Below are positions 25,154 through 33,475 of a stretch of DNA of 64,000 nt, piece by piece. The translations under genes and the position numbers were made by a program. Source of the DNA: Thalassobellus citreus (GTDB taxonomy: Bacteria > Bacteroidota > Bacteroidia > Flavobacteriales > Flavobacteriaceae); assembly GCF_044385915.1 (NCBI RefSeq), contig NZ_JBISCC010000124.1:186001-250000 (forward strand). Direction: 5' to 3'. Under the pieces are notes generated by a model. That model saw only the letters and a program-made list of their open reading frames with translations. It did no database searches and was not told the origin of the DNA. Position 1 is the first letter of the stretch. Every line of letters begins with the position of its first letter.

Positions 25154-28132
25154 ATGAATAGAAAATTAATGAAAAGCTTAAGCTTTTCAATACAAAAACT
25201 ATATTGTTTTGGGGCGTTTTTTTTGATACCAATGGTTTTTTTTGGACAAAACATAATTGTTAAAGGGACTATTACAGAAGCTTCAACAATATCTCCATTA
25301 CCAGGAGTAAACATAATAGTTAAAGGTACCAATAATGGTGTTACAACAGATTTTGATGGTAATTATGAGATTGCAACCCAAAAAGGAGATGTTTTAGTTT
25401 ACTCTTTTATTGGATATGTTACTATAGAAAAAACGGTAGCAAATAGCATTATTAATGTTTCAATGCAAGAAAATGCAGAGAGCTTAAACGAAATAGTGTT
25501 AATTGGATATGGATCGACAAGAAAAAAAGATTTAACAGGTTCTATTACACAAATTGATTCAAAAGAATTTCAAAAAGGGTTTGTTACTAATGCAGAACAG
25601 CTTATCGCAAATAAAGTTCCAGGTGTACAAATAACTCCTATTAGTGGTAAACCTGGTGCCGGAAGTTCTTTTTTACTAAGAGGAGGTGCTTCTTTAAGCG
25701 CTTCTAACACACCTTTGTTTGTTATTGATGGTGTTCCAATTGGTTTATCAGATGGACCAGGTGTATTAAGTGCCTTAAATCCAGATGATATTGCATCCTT
25801 TACGGTGTTAAAAGATGCATCAGCAGCTGCTATTTATGGTTCAAGAGGATCTAATGGTGTTATAATTATTACAACAAAAAAAGGTAAAACAGGAGATTTA
25901 AAGATTTCATTTACATCAAAATTATCTGTTTCAACAAATGTGTTTAATCAAGATGTAATAACAGGTGATCAATATAGAGCTATTGCCGAAAAAGCGTCTT
26001 TAGTTTCTGGTGTCCCAATAGCAGATTTTAATTTGGGCACAGCAAATACCAATTGGCAAGATGAAATTTTTAAAAACGCTTTAACTACCGATCATTCTAT
26101 AAGTTTAAGTGGAGGAATTAAAAATCTTCCTTATAGGCTTTCATTAGGTCACTTAGATCAAGATGGAACATTAAAAACAGGAAACTTTAAAAGAAATACA
26201 GTTACAATAAACTTAAGTCCAACGTTTTTTGACAATCATCTTAAAATTAATTTGAATGTAAAAGGGATTAGTCAAGATGAAAGGAAAGCAGACGAATCTT
26301 CAATTTATACGGCAGTAAATTTTGACCCGACTCAATCTGTAAGAGATGAAAACTCTATTTATGGAGGTTATTGGCAGTATGAAGAATTTGCTTCAAATCC
26401 AGCTGTTTTACACGGTCATAACAATCCTGTTTCAAAATTAGACCAGGTTAATGACAAAGTAAAAAATATGCGAAGTATTGGGAATATTCAAATAGATTAC
26501 AAACTACATTTTTTTCCAGATTTAAGCGTGAAAATAAATACAGGCTATGATATAGCGAAAAGCAAATGGAATTATTTTGTGCCAGCTAATCATTTCCCAG
26601 CAAATATATCTAATGGTGTTGTTTCTAAAGGAGATCCAGGATCTGAAACAAAAAATGTATTTTCTGAAATTACATTAAACTACTTAAAAGATATTGAATC
26701 TATTAAAAGTAGAATTAACATATTAGCAGGATATGGATATAATGATTTTAAAACAACCAATTATTTTTATCCAACCTATGATGTTGATGGGGCCATCCAA
26801 ACAGGATCTTCACCAAATTTTGATTTTGATATTCCCCAAAACACATTGATATCATACTTTGGTAGGTTAATCTATACTTTAAATGATAAATATGTTCTTA
26901 CCGGTACGATTAGAACAGATGGGTCTTCTAGATTTTCTAAAAACAACCGTTGGGGTGTATTTCCTTCTGCTTCTTTAGCATGGAAAATTAGTGATGAAAA
27001 TTTCTTAAAAGAATCTAAGACTATTTCAGATTTAAAATTTAGAATAGGGTATGGAATAACAGGTCAACAAAATGGTATTGGAAACTATGGTTATATTCCT
27101 ACATATAATTTAGGGTCTTCTAGTATTAGTTACCCTATTGGTAATGATTTTGTACAAGGAGTAAATCCTAGTGCTACAGATAGGAATAGAAAATGGGAGC
27201 AATCAATTACTTCTAATGCAGGTTTAGATTGGGGTTTATTCAATAACCGATTATCTGGTAGTTTTGATGTGTACTACAGAGAAACAGAAGATTTATTAAA
27301 TCAAATAACTATTCCTTCAGGAACAGATTTTGCTAATAGTATTGTGAAAAATATAGGTAGCTTAGAAAATAAAGGCTTTGAAATAAAAGTGAATGCGACT
27401 CCAATTCAAAAAACTGATTTTAGTTGGAATTTAGGTTTTAACTATAGTTATAATGAAAATAAAATCACAAAATTATCTGAAGGTGATGATTCTGGTACAG
27501 GATTATTTAGTAGTAACATTTTGGTAAACACTGTTGGTTATACAAGAAACACATTCTTTTTATATCACCAAGTATACGATACAAATGGGAACCCCATAGA
27601 GGATCAAATGGTCGATATAAATAATGATGGAGCAATAAATGAAAAAGATAGATATAGAACAAAAAGCTCAACGCCTAAGCATATTATGGGTTTTAATACA
27701 ACTTTTAATTATAAAAAGTTAGCCTTAAGCATGGCATTCCATTCTAATTTAGGCCAGTATGTGTTTTTTAAACCGTCAGACAATTTATCTTCTGTTTATA
27801 ATGGCATATTCCGAAGTAATATACATCAGTCTTACTTTGATACTAATTTTACTCAAAGTGGAAATAACAATCAAAATTTTAGCGATTATTATTTACAGAA
27901 TGCATCCTTTTTAAAAATGGATAACATAAACCTAAGTTATGATCTTGGAAATTTATTAAAAGGAAAAAAGAATCCAATAAATTTAATTGTGTCAGCATCA
28001 GTTCAAAATGTTTTCACCATAACAGGTTTTACAGGAGGAGATCCTGAAGCTGCATGGAATTATGGAAATAGCAGTGGTGGCAGTTATACAGCACCTAGAA
28101 CATTCTCTACATCTTTAAAATTTAATTTTTAA
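25154..28132 (+). CDS. SusC/RagA-type TonB-dependent outer-membrane transporter
   Basis: A 992-residue oligosaccharide importer. After a signal peptide (cleavage near FFGQ, residue 33) comes a carboxypeptidase-regulatory-like beta-sandwich domain (about 36-115, PGVNIIVKGTNNGVTTDFDG), the linker LNEIVLIGYGSTRKKDLTGS, a plug domain (about 120-230, with FVIDGVPI and AAAIYGSRGSNGVIIITTKKG), and a 22-strand barrel ending in RTFSTSLKFNF with a terminal Phe. It forms a complex with the SusD encoded four bases downstream. Being next to GH53 and GH2 genes, it probably takes up beta-1,4-galacto-oligosaccharides from pectin side chains (inference). Confidence 0.95.
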   Translation: MNRKLMKSLSFSIQKLYCFGAFFLIPMVFFGQNIIVKGTITEASTISPLPGVNIIVKGTNNGVTTDFDGNYEIATQKGDVLVYSFIGYVTIEKTVANSIINVSMQENAESLNEIVLIGYGSTRKKDLTGSITQIDSKEFQKGFVTNAEQLIANKVPGVQITPISGKPGAGSSFLLRGGASLSASNTPLFVIDGVPIGLSDGPGVLSALNPDDIASFTVLKDASAAAIYGSRGSNGVIIITTKKGKTGDLKISFTSKLSVSTNVFNQDVITGDQYRAIAEKASLVSGVPIADFNLGTANTNWQDEIFKNALTTDHSISLSGGIKNLPYRLSLGHLDQDGTLKTGNFKRNTVTINLSPTFFDNHLKINLNVKGISQDERKADESSIYTAVNFDPTQSVRDENSIYGGYWQYEEFASNPAVLHGHNNPVSKLDQVNDKVKNMRSIGNIQIDYKLHFFPDLSVKINTGYDIAKSKWNYFVPANHFPANISNGVVSKGDPGSETKNVFSEITLNYLKDIESIKSRINILAGYGYNDFKTTNYFYPTYDVDGAIQTGSSPNFDFDIPQNTLISYFGRLIYTLNDKYVLTGTIRTDGSSRFSKNNRWGVFPSASLAWKISDENFLKESKTISDLKFRIGYGITGQQNGIGNYGYIPTYNLGSSSISYPIGNDFVQGVNPSATDRNRKWEQSITSNAGLDWGLFNNRLSGSFDVYYRETEDLLNQITIPSGTDFANSIVKNIGSLENKGFEIKVNATPIQKTDFSWNLGFNYSYNENKITKLSEGDDSGTGLFSSNILVNTVGYTRNTFFLYHQVYDTNGNPIEDQMVDINNDGAINEKDRYRTKSSTPKHIMGFNTTFNYKKLALSMAFHSNLGQYVFFKPSDNLSSVYNGIFRSNIHQSYFDTNFTQSGNNNQNFSDYYLQNASFLKMDNINLSYDLGNLLKGKKNPINLIVSASVQNVFTITGFTGGDPEAAWNYGNSSGGSYTAPRTFSTSLKFNF

Positions 28133-28144
28133 AACATGCACAAA

Positions 28145-29707
28145 ATGAAAACACAAATATTAAATATTAAATATTTGGGAATTATTATAATCTCTTTATT
28201 ATTCGCTTCTTGTACAGATGATTTAGATAGATTTCCAACCAATGCATTAACAAACGATGATCAATTTAGCACCATTGAAGGTTATAAACAAGGACTTATT
28301 GGTACATATTTACAATTATCTGGATCAAATAATTTTTTCTATAGGGGCTATTGGGAATTACAGGAACTTACCACAGATGAAGCTGTAAATACATGGAATA
28401 GCCATAAAACTACTGAATTAAATTGGTCTTCAGACCACCCAGAATCATCAGATGCTTATACAAGTGGATTGTACTTAATTACTTTATGCAATAATTTTAT
28501 TATTGAAGCATCACCAGATGTGTTAGATCAAAGAGGGTTCTCTGAAACAGATAAAACTGAGATTGCAACTTTTTTAGCAGAAGTCAGATATATACGTGCC
28601 TATGCATATTGGATGTTGTTAGATTTATACGGTAATCCTTCTTTTCCAACTGTAGAAACATTGCTAAATAGCGAAGTGCCAAATCAAATAAAACAAGCAG
28701 ATTTATTTGATTTTATTGAATCAGAATTAAAAACTATCGACGGATTATTGGTAACACCAAGATCTAATGAATATGGACGTGCAGATAATGCTGCTGTTTG
28801 GTCTTTGTTAGCGCGCCTATATTTGAATGCTGAAGTATATAGAGGGGAAGATCGTTATAGTGATGCAATTACTTATAGTAAAAAAGTAATTGAGGCAGGC
28901 TATTCTTTAGAGTCTAACCATGAATGGTTAATGCTTGGAGATAATCATCAAAATACAAACGAGTTTATTTTTACATTCAATTTTGATAATGGAAATGTAG
29001 AATCTTGGGGAACTACAAATGTATATGCTCTTGGTGCATCTGGAGTACCTGCTGAAATTAATGGAATGAGTGCTAGTTGGAACCTTTATAGAGTAACACC
29101 TTCTATACCTGCTTTGTTCCCAAGTAACGACCCGAGTATAGATCATAGAGCTGTTTTTTGGACAGAAAATGATGAATCTAGTAGAACATTAGATATCGAA
29201 TCTTTATCAAACTCAAAACAGGGGTATTCTATTTATAAATACAGAAATGTAGATAGATCTGGTAATAGCATAACTCAAAATAACACTTATAATAATTTAA
29301 GCGATATAGATTTTCCTGTGTTTAGATTAGCAGAAATGTATTTAATATATACGGAAGCAGTATTACGAGGTGGTGCAGGAGGAGACGTGTCTTCAGCTTT
29401 AGCATATGTAAACAAAATTAGAGGTAGAGCTTATGATAATGATCCTAATAGTTCACTCGGCAATATTAATCAATCAGAACTTACATTAGACTTCATACTA
29501 GATGAAAAAGCACGTGAATTTATGTGGGAAGGCTACAGAAGAACAGATCTAATAAGGTATAACAGATTTACTTCTGCAGATTATTTATGGGCTTGGAAAG
29601 GTGGAGTAAAACAAGGAGCTGCTGTAGATAGTAAATATAAACTATTTCCAATTCCAATTTCAGATATACTATCAAACCCAAACTTAACTCAAAACCCAGG
29701 TTACTAA
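28145..29707 (+). CDS. SusD/RagB-type surface glycan-binding lipoprotein
   Basis: Lid of the SusC transporter on the cell surface. The start MKTQILNIKY (28145) is preferred to 28136. Signal peptide with lipobox FASC (Cys23) followed by TDDLD, an acidic surface-export signature. Conserved SusD segments include AEVRYIRAYAYWMLLDLYGN, DNAAVWSLLARLYLNAEVY, FRLAEMYLIYTEAVLRGG and the C-terminal KYKLFPIPISDI with NPNLTQNPGY. The 520-residue length is normal. Four to thirteen bases separate it from susC, so they are translationally linked. Confidence 0.95.
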   Translation: MKTQILNIKYLGIIIISLLFASCTDDLDRFPTNALTNDDQFSTIEGYKQGLIGTYLQLSGSNNFFYRGYWELQELTTDEAVNTWNSHKTTELNWSSDHPESSDAYTSGLYLITLCNNFIIEASPDVLDQRGFSETDKTEIATFLAEVRYIRAYAYWMLLDLYGNPSFPTVETLLNSEVPNQIKQADLFDFIESELKTIDGLLVTPRSNEYGRADNAAVWSLLARLYLNAEVYRGEDRYSDAITYSKKVIEAGYSLESNHEWLMLGDNHQNTNEFIFTFNFDNGNVESWGTTNVYALGASGVPAEINGMSASWNLYRVTPSIPALFPSNDPSIDHRAVFWTENDESSRTLDIESLSNSKQGYSIYKYRNVDRSGNSITQNNTYNNLSDIDFPVFRLAEMYLIYTEAVLRGGAGGDVSSALAYVNKIRGRAYDNDPNSSLGNINQSELTLDFILDEKAREFMWEGYRRTDLIRYNRFTSADYLWAWKGGVKQGAAVDSKYKLFPIPISDILSNPNLTQNPGY

Positions 29708-29725
29708 CTTTAAAACTAAATTAAA

Positions 29726-30865
29726 ATGAAAAATATAATTTATTCAATATTATCTGTCAGTGTCATGATTTTGTTTACAAATTGTGATGAAGAAACCAGT
29801 GAAATATTTATTGCAGATTTAAGCTCAGAAGAGATTGCTTTTCAAAATTCTTTTGCTAGTGAATATATATTATCAGAAGAAACTAAAGACAATATTGCAG
29901 ATCGTTTTATTTGGAATGCAACAACTCTAGGTGTTAATAATACTTATGAAGTTCAAGCGGCAATTGACGCACCATTTACAAGTCCAATATCAATAGGTAC
30001 AACTAACGAAACTAATTATCCTGTGTTAATTAGTCAATTATTAGGTTTAGCGAATCAATTAGAATTAGATGATGATCCGGTTACTACAGATGTTGCTGGT
30101 AACCCGAATAATATAGGTGTTATCTATTTTAGAGTGAAATCTATTATTGGTAATGGAGGGGCTGGTACTGATGAAATTATATCAGATACTCAAAGTATTA
30201 GCATTAAATTAATTGAAAAGGTTGAAGCAACTACTGAGTGTGATCCACTTTGGTTAGTTGGAGATGCAATAGTTGATGCAGGATGGAATTTCAGTATTAC
30301 TTCAACTTGTGATGCTAATGTTCAAAGAACTAAAGTGTCAATTACAAATGGGATATTTAGGTTTTTTCAAACAGATGGCGATTGGGGTTCAGATTTAGAC
30401 TATGTGTATTATGAAACTGAAGGCTATACTATTGATTCAAATTTTGAAAATGGAGGAGGAAATGATGATAATTTTAAATTTATAGGTACTCCTGGAATCT
30501 ATGAATTAGTAATAGATGATAATGAAAAAACAATTGTGTTAAATCCATCAGGATCGCTTTGGGCTGTTGGCGATGCCACTCCAGGCGGATGGGATTTTTC
30601 AGGAGGAGAAACAGAATTTGTAGAAATAAGTCCTGATGTTTGGCAAGCTAGTATAACATTGTCGAATGGAATATTCAGGTTTTTCCAAACACAAGGAGAA
30701 TGGGATACTAATAATAATTACACTTATTATGAAACGGAAGGGTTTACTATTGATGCCAATTTTGAAAATGATGGAAGCGAAGATGCCAACTTTAAATTTA
30801 CAGGAACTCCAGGTGCTTACACCTTAACTATTGATGCTGTCAATAAAACAATCGTTTTAAATTAA
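29726..30865 (+). CDS. SusE/SusF-like surface glycan-binding lipoprotein
   Basis: A 379-residue lipoprotein (lipobox FTNC near residue 20, followed by DEET, acidic). The N-terminal half resembles the SusE domain (for example FTSPISIGTTNETNYPVLIS). It is followed by two tandem domains offset by 103 residues: LWLVGDAIVDAGWNFS to about residue 273, and LWAVGDATPGGWDFSGGETE to the end. Both share NGIFRFFQT, YYETEGxTID, FENxG and NFKFxGTPGxYxLxID, the SusE/SusF C-terminal starch-binding-type fold. The protein likely holds galactan at the surface for the GH53 enzyme and SusCD. 18 bases after susD. Confidence 0.88.
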   Translation: MKNIIYSILSVSVMILFTNCDEETSEIFIADLSSEEIAFQNSFASEYILSEETKDNIADRFIWNATTLGVNNTYEVQAAIDAPFTSPISIGTTNETNYPVLISQLLGLANQLELDDDPVTTDVAGNPNNIGVIYFRVKSIIGNGGAGTDEIISDTQSISIKLIEKVEATTECDPLWLVGDAIVDAGWNFSITSTCDANVQRTKVSITNGIFRFFQTDGDWGSDLDYVYYETEGYTIDSNFENGGGNDDNFKFIGTPGIYELVIDDNEKTIVLNPSGSLWAVGDATPGGWDFSGGETEFVEISPDVWQASITLSNGIFRFFQTQGEWDTNNNYTYYETEGFTIDANFENDGSEDANFKFTGTPGAYTLTIDAVNKTIVLN

Positions 30866-30956
30866 TAATTCTATTTGTAAAGGAGGAGTAAACGGAACCT
30901 ATTACTTCTTCTAATAACATATTAAATTCTTTACTAACTATTAAAACAATTATATT

Positions 30957-31625
30957 ATGAAAACAAAATTACTTTTTTTACTTCTATGTGTTTCTGTTGC
31001 GTTTAACGGGGTGGCACAATCAATTAGTGTAACTTCAATTAATTCTAATCCTGCCGAAGTAGATGGAGATGTTACTCTTAATATCACGTATAGTACAGAT
31101 AATGCAAATGATATTATTTATATTGGTATGGAGCTAAAAAACTCTGACGGTAGTTGGGCAGCTACAATAGCTGAAGGTTTTATTAACCCTGTAGGAGTTA
31201 GCGGAACAGATATTGCAACCTCATCAACTATAACAATACCAGCTACTACTACACCAAGTGCCGATTTAACAGATGGTCAATATTATGATATTAAAGTAGA
31301 ACTTAATGCCGAAGCATGGGCAGGTTTGTTAGCTGGAGATTATCCAACAATAACATTAGCAGCTTCAGGAACATTAGCCGTTAAGTGGTTTAGTGATGAG
31401 ACGTTTTCTATTTACCCAAATCCAGTTTCAGAAGAATTAAATATTAAAGCTAGTAATTCTGCTTCACAATATAAATCGTATGTAATAACTAATGTTTTAG
31501 GTAAGATTGTAGCTAAAAAAAGTAACTCTAAAAATATAGAATTAATAAACGTTTCAAGCTTATCTAAAGGATTGTATTTTTTACAACTTGATAGTTTAAA
31601 ACCAATTAAATTTTTGAAACAATAA
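30957..31625 (+). CDS. T9SS-exported single-module protein, candidate glycan-binding module
   Basis: A 222-residue protein: signal peptide MKTKLLFLLLCVSVAFNGVA, one beta-sandwich module of about 125 residues beginning SISVTSINSNPAEVDGDVTL and including DGQYYDIKVELNAEAWAGLL and ASGTL, then a type A T9SS sorting domain (FSIYPNPVSEELNIKAS ... LSKGLYFLQL). The module is homologous to the segment between the GH53 domain and the sorting domain of the next gene (NPVEQGSNVTANLTY, SADLTNGDYYDLSVELWTES, ASGTLSI). No known family is recognised. Stand-alone export and the link to galactanase suggest a carbohydrate-binding role (inference). Confidence 0.8.
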   Translation: MKTKLLFLLLCVSVAFNGVAQSISVTSINSNPAEVDGDVTLNITYSTDNANDIIYIGMELKNSDGSWAATIAEGFINPVGVSGTDIATSSTITIPATTTPSADLTDGQYYDIKVELNAEAWAGLLAGDYPTITLAASGTLAVKWFSDETFSIYPNPVSEELNIKASNSASQYKSYVITNVLGKIVAKKSNSKNIELINVSSLSKGLYFLQLDSLKPIKFLKQ

Positions 31626-31646
31626 TCTCTTTAAATAGGTTAAGAA

Positions 31647-31683
31647 AACAATATAACTTTATTCGATAAATAGTTATATTGTT
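31647..31683 (+). terminator. Hairpin between the T9SS module gene and GH53
   Basis: AACAATATAACT (31647-31658) and AGTTATATTGTT (31672-31683) pair perfectly over twelve bases with a 13-base loop. There is no strong T-run, so it may be an attenuator or an RNA-processing/stability element within the operon. Confidence 0.5.
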
Positions 31684-31757
31684 CTTTGATTATACAAAGA
31701 CTTTTAAATTATAATAATTATATAGAAAACCTTGTTTTATAGGTTTTAATAGAAAAT

Positions 31758-33419
31758 ATGAAAAAAAAATTGAAGGATTTTCGATTAATTTTATTGCTAT
31801 TGTTTATATCTTATGTTAGTTATTCTCAAAATGCTACATTTTCAAAAGGCGGTGATGTAAGTTGGTTACCGCAAATGGAAGCTACCGGATATGAGTTTTA
31901 TGATGTTGATGGTACATCTAAAGATTGCTTACAACTTCTTAAAGATAGAGGATTGAATACCATTCGCTTGCGAGTGTGGGTTGATCCTTCGGATGATAAA
32001 GCAAATGGACATTGTAGTCCAGTAGAAACGGTTGTAATGGCTGTTAGAGCACAGGAATTGGGAATGCGGGTTATGATTGATTTTCATTATAGCGATTCTT
32101 GGGCTGATCCTGGAAAACAAACAAAGCCAGCAGCTTGGGCTAACCATTCCTTTACAGAATTACTAGATGATGTTTATAATCACACTTTTGATGTGTTGAA
32201 TGCGTTAAAAACGGCAGGAGTAACACCAGAATGGGTTCAGATAGGAAACGAAATTCCTAGTGGCATGTTATGGCCAGAAGGAAGAACCTCTAATTGGAGT
32301 CAACTTGCCCAATTATTAAATAAAGGTTACGATGCTACTAAAGCAATAGATTCATCAATAAAAGTCATTGTTCATATTGATCAAGGAAATGATAATGGAC
32401 GGTTTAGATATTTCTTTGATAATGCCACATCAAATAACGTAAAATATGATGTTATTGGTCTTTCTTATTATCCGTATTGGTTAGGAACCGATTATACAGA
32501 AACAATTGCAGATTTACAATACAACCTAAACGACATGGTTTCTAGATATGGAAAAGAAGTGATGATTGTAGAAGTTGGTGGAGATTATACTTTGGTTCAA
32601 AACACTTATAATATGTTAACAGCTGTCATTGCAGCCGTAAAGAATGTACCAAATGAAAAAGGATTAGGTGTCATTTATTGGGAACCACAAGGTGCAAAAA
32701 GTTGGAGCGGTTATCAATTAAATGCATGGCAAGATAATGGAAGACCTTCCCTTGCATTAGATGCTTTTAAAGAAGAAGGAAGTATCGTTATAGAGCAAGT
32801 TGAAATTGATGGTTTTTCTGCTAATCCTGTTGAACAAGGTAGTAATGTAACAGCGAATTTAACTTATACAGCAAACGAAGCTACAGATTATTTTTATGTT
32901 GGACTATTTAAAAGAAACTCAAGTGGTGATTGGCTAGAGTCTATTGCAGAAAGTACAGGGAATCAATTTTTGATACCATCAACGGGTAGTGATATTACAA
33001 CTTCTGTATCACTTGCAATACCTTTAAATACAATACCAAGTGCAGATTTAACGAATGGGGACTATTATGATCTTTCTGTTGAACTTTGGACAGAAAGTTG
33101 GGGTGCAAAATTAGGTTCAGATATTTCTTCTGTATTAACTATTGCAGCATCAGGAACATTAAGTATTGATAAAAAAAAAACACCAAAAAAAATAAAAATA
33201 TACCCAAATCCAGTTGGTAATATTATAAATATTCAAAATTCGAATGATGAGATCATCAAATCATTGAAAATCACGGATATTTTAGGAAAAGCTGTTTTTG
33301 TTGATGTTAAAGCAGTGGGTAGAAATACTATTGATGTTTCTAATTTAAGTTCAGGCATATACATCTTATCAATAAAAACAGAAGATAGAATTCAGCAGGT
33401 AAAATTTATAAAAGAATAA
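31758..33419 (+). CDS. GH53 endo-beta-1,4-galactanase, T9SS-exported
   Basis: Cleaves beta-1,4-galactan (type I arabinogalactan side chains of pectin). Signal peptide to about residue 24 (VSYSQ), GH53 catalytic domain about 28-345 with WLPQMEATGYEFYDVDG, NTIRLRVWVDPSD, RVMIDFHYSDSWADPGKQ, the acid/base Glu165 in VQIGNEIPSG and the nucleophile Glu272 in MIVEVGGDYTL. Then comes a module of about 120 residues also found alone in the preceding gene, and a T9SS sorting domain (IKIYPNPVGNIINIQNS to the end). The protein is therefore exposed on or released from the cell. 553 residues. The neighbouring GH2 would finish the products. Confidence 0.95.
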   Translation: MKKKLKDFRLILLLLFISYVSYSQNATFSKGGDVSWLPQMEATGYEFYDVDGTSKDCLQLLKDRGLNTIRLRVWVDPSDDKANGHCSPVETVVMAVRAQELGMRVMIDFHYSDSWADPGKQTKPAAWANHSFTELLDDVYNHTFDVLNALKTAGVTPEWVQIGNEIPSGMLWPEGRTSNWSQLAQLLNKGYDATKAIDSSIKVIVHIDQGNDNGRFRYFFDNATSNNVKYDVIGLSYYPYWLGTDYTETIADLQYNLNDMVSRYGKEVMIVEVGGDYTLVQNTYNMLTAVIAAVKNVPNEKGLGVIYWEPQGAKSWSGYQLNAWQDNGRPSLALDAFKEEGSIVIEQVEIDGFSANPVEQGSNVTANLTYTANEATDYFYVGLFKRNSSGDWLESIAESTGNQFLIPSTGSDITTSVSLAIPLNTIPSADLTNGDYYDLSVELWTESWGAKLGSDISSVLTIAASGTLSIDKKKTPKKIKIYPNPVGNIINIQNSNDEIIKSLKITDILGKAVFVDVKAVGRNTIDVSNLSSGIYILSIKTEDRIQQVKFIKE

Positions 33420-33422
33420 ATA

Positions 33423-33430
33423 TAACTTTG
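33423..33430 (+). promoter_or_regulatory. Possible internal -7 box before the GH2 gene
   Basis: TAACTTTG fits TAnnTTTG and lies 45 bases before the GH2 ATG, just after the GH53 stop codon. No -33 element is evident; a chance match is possible in this AT-rich sequence. Confidence 0.25.
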
Positions 33431-33475
33431 CAATGAAGTTTTACTTCTAAAACTAACCATTCAAACAATTAATGC

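Noticed and set aside
30881..30886. AGGAGG as a Shine-Dalgarno site for an unannotated small gene
   Set aside because: No start codon follows at a suitable distance; the next gene begins at 30957. Flavobacteria rarely rely on such sites.
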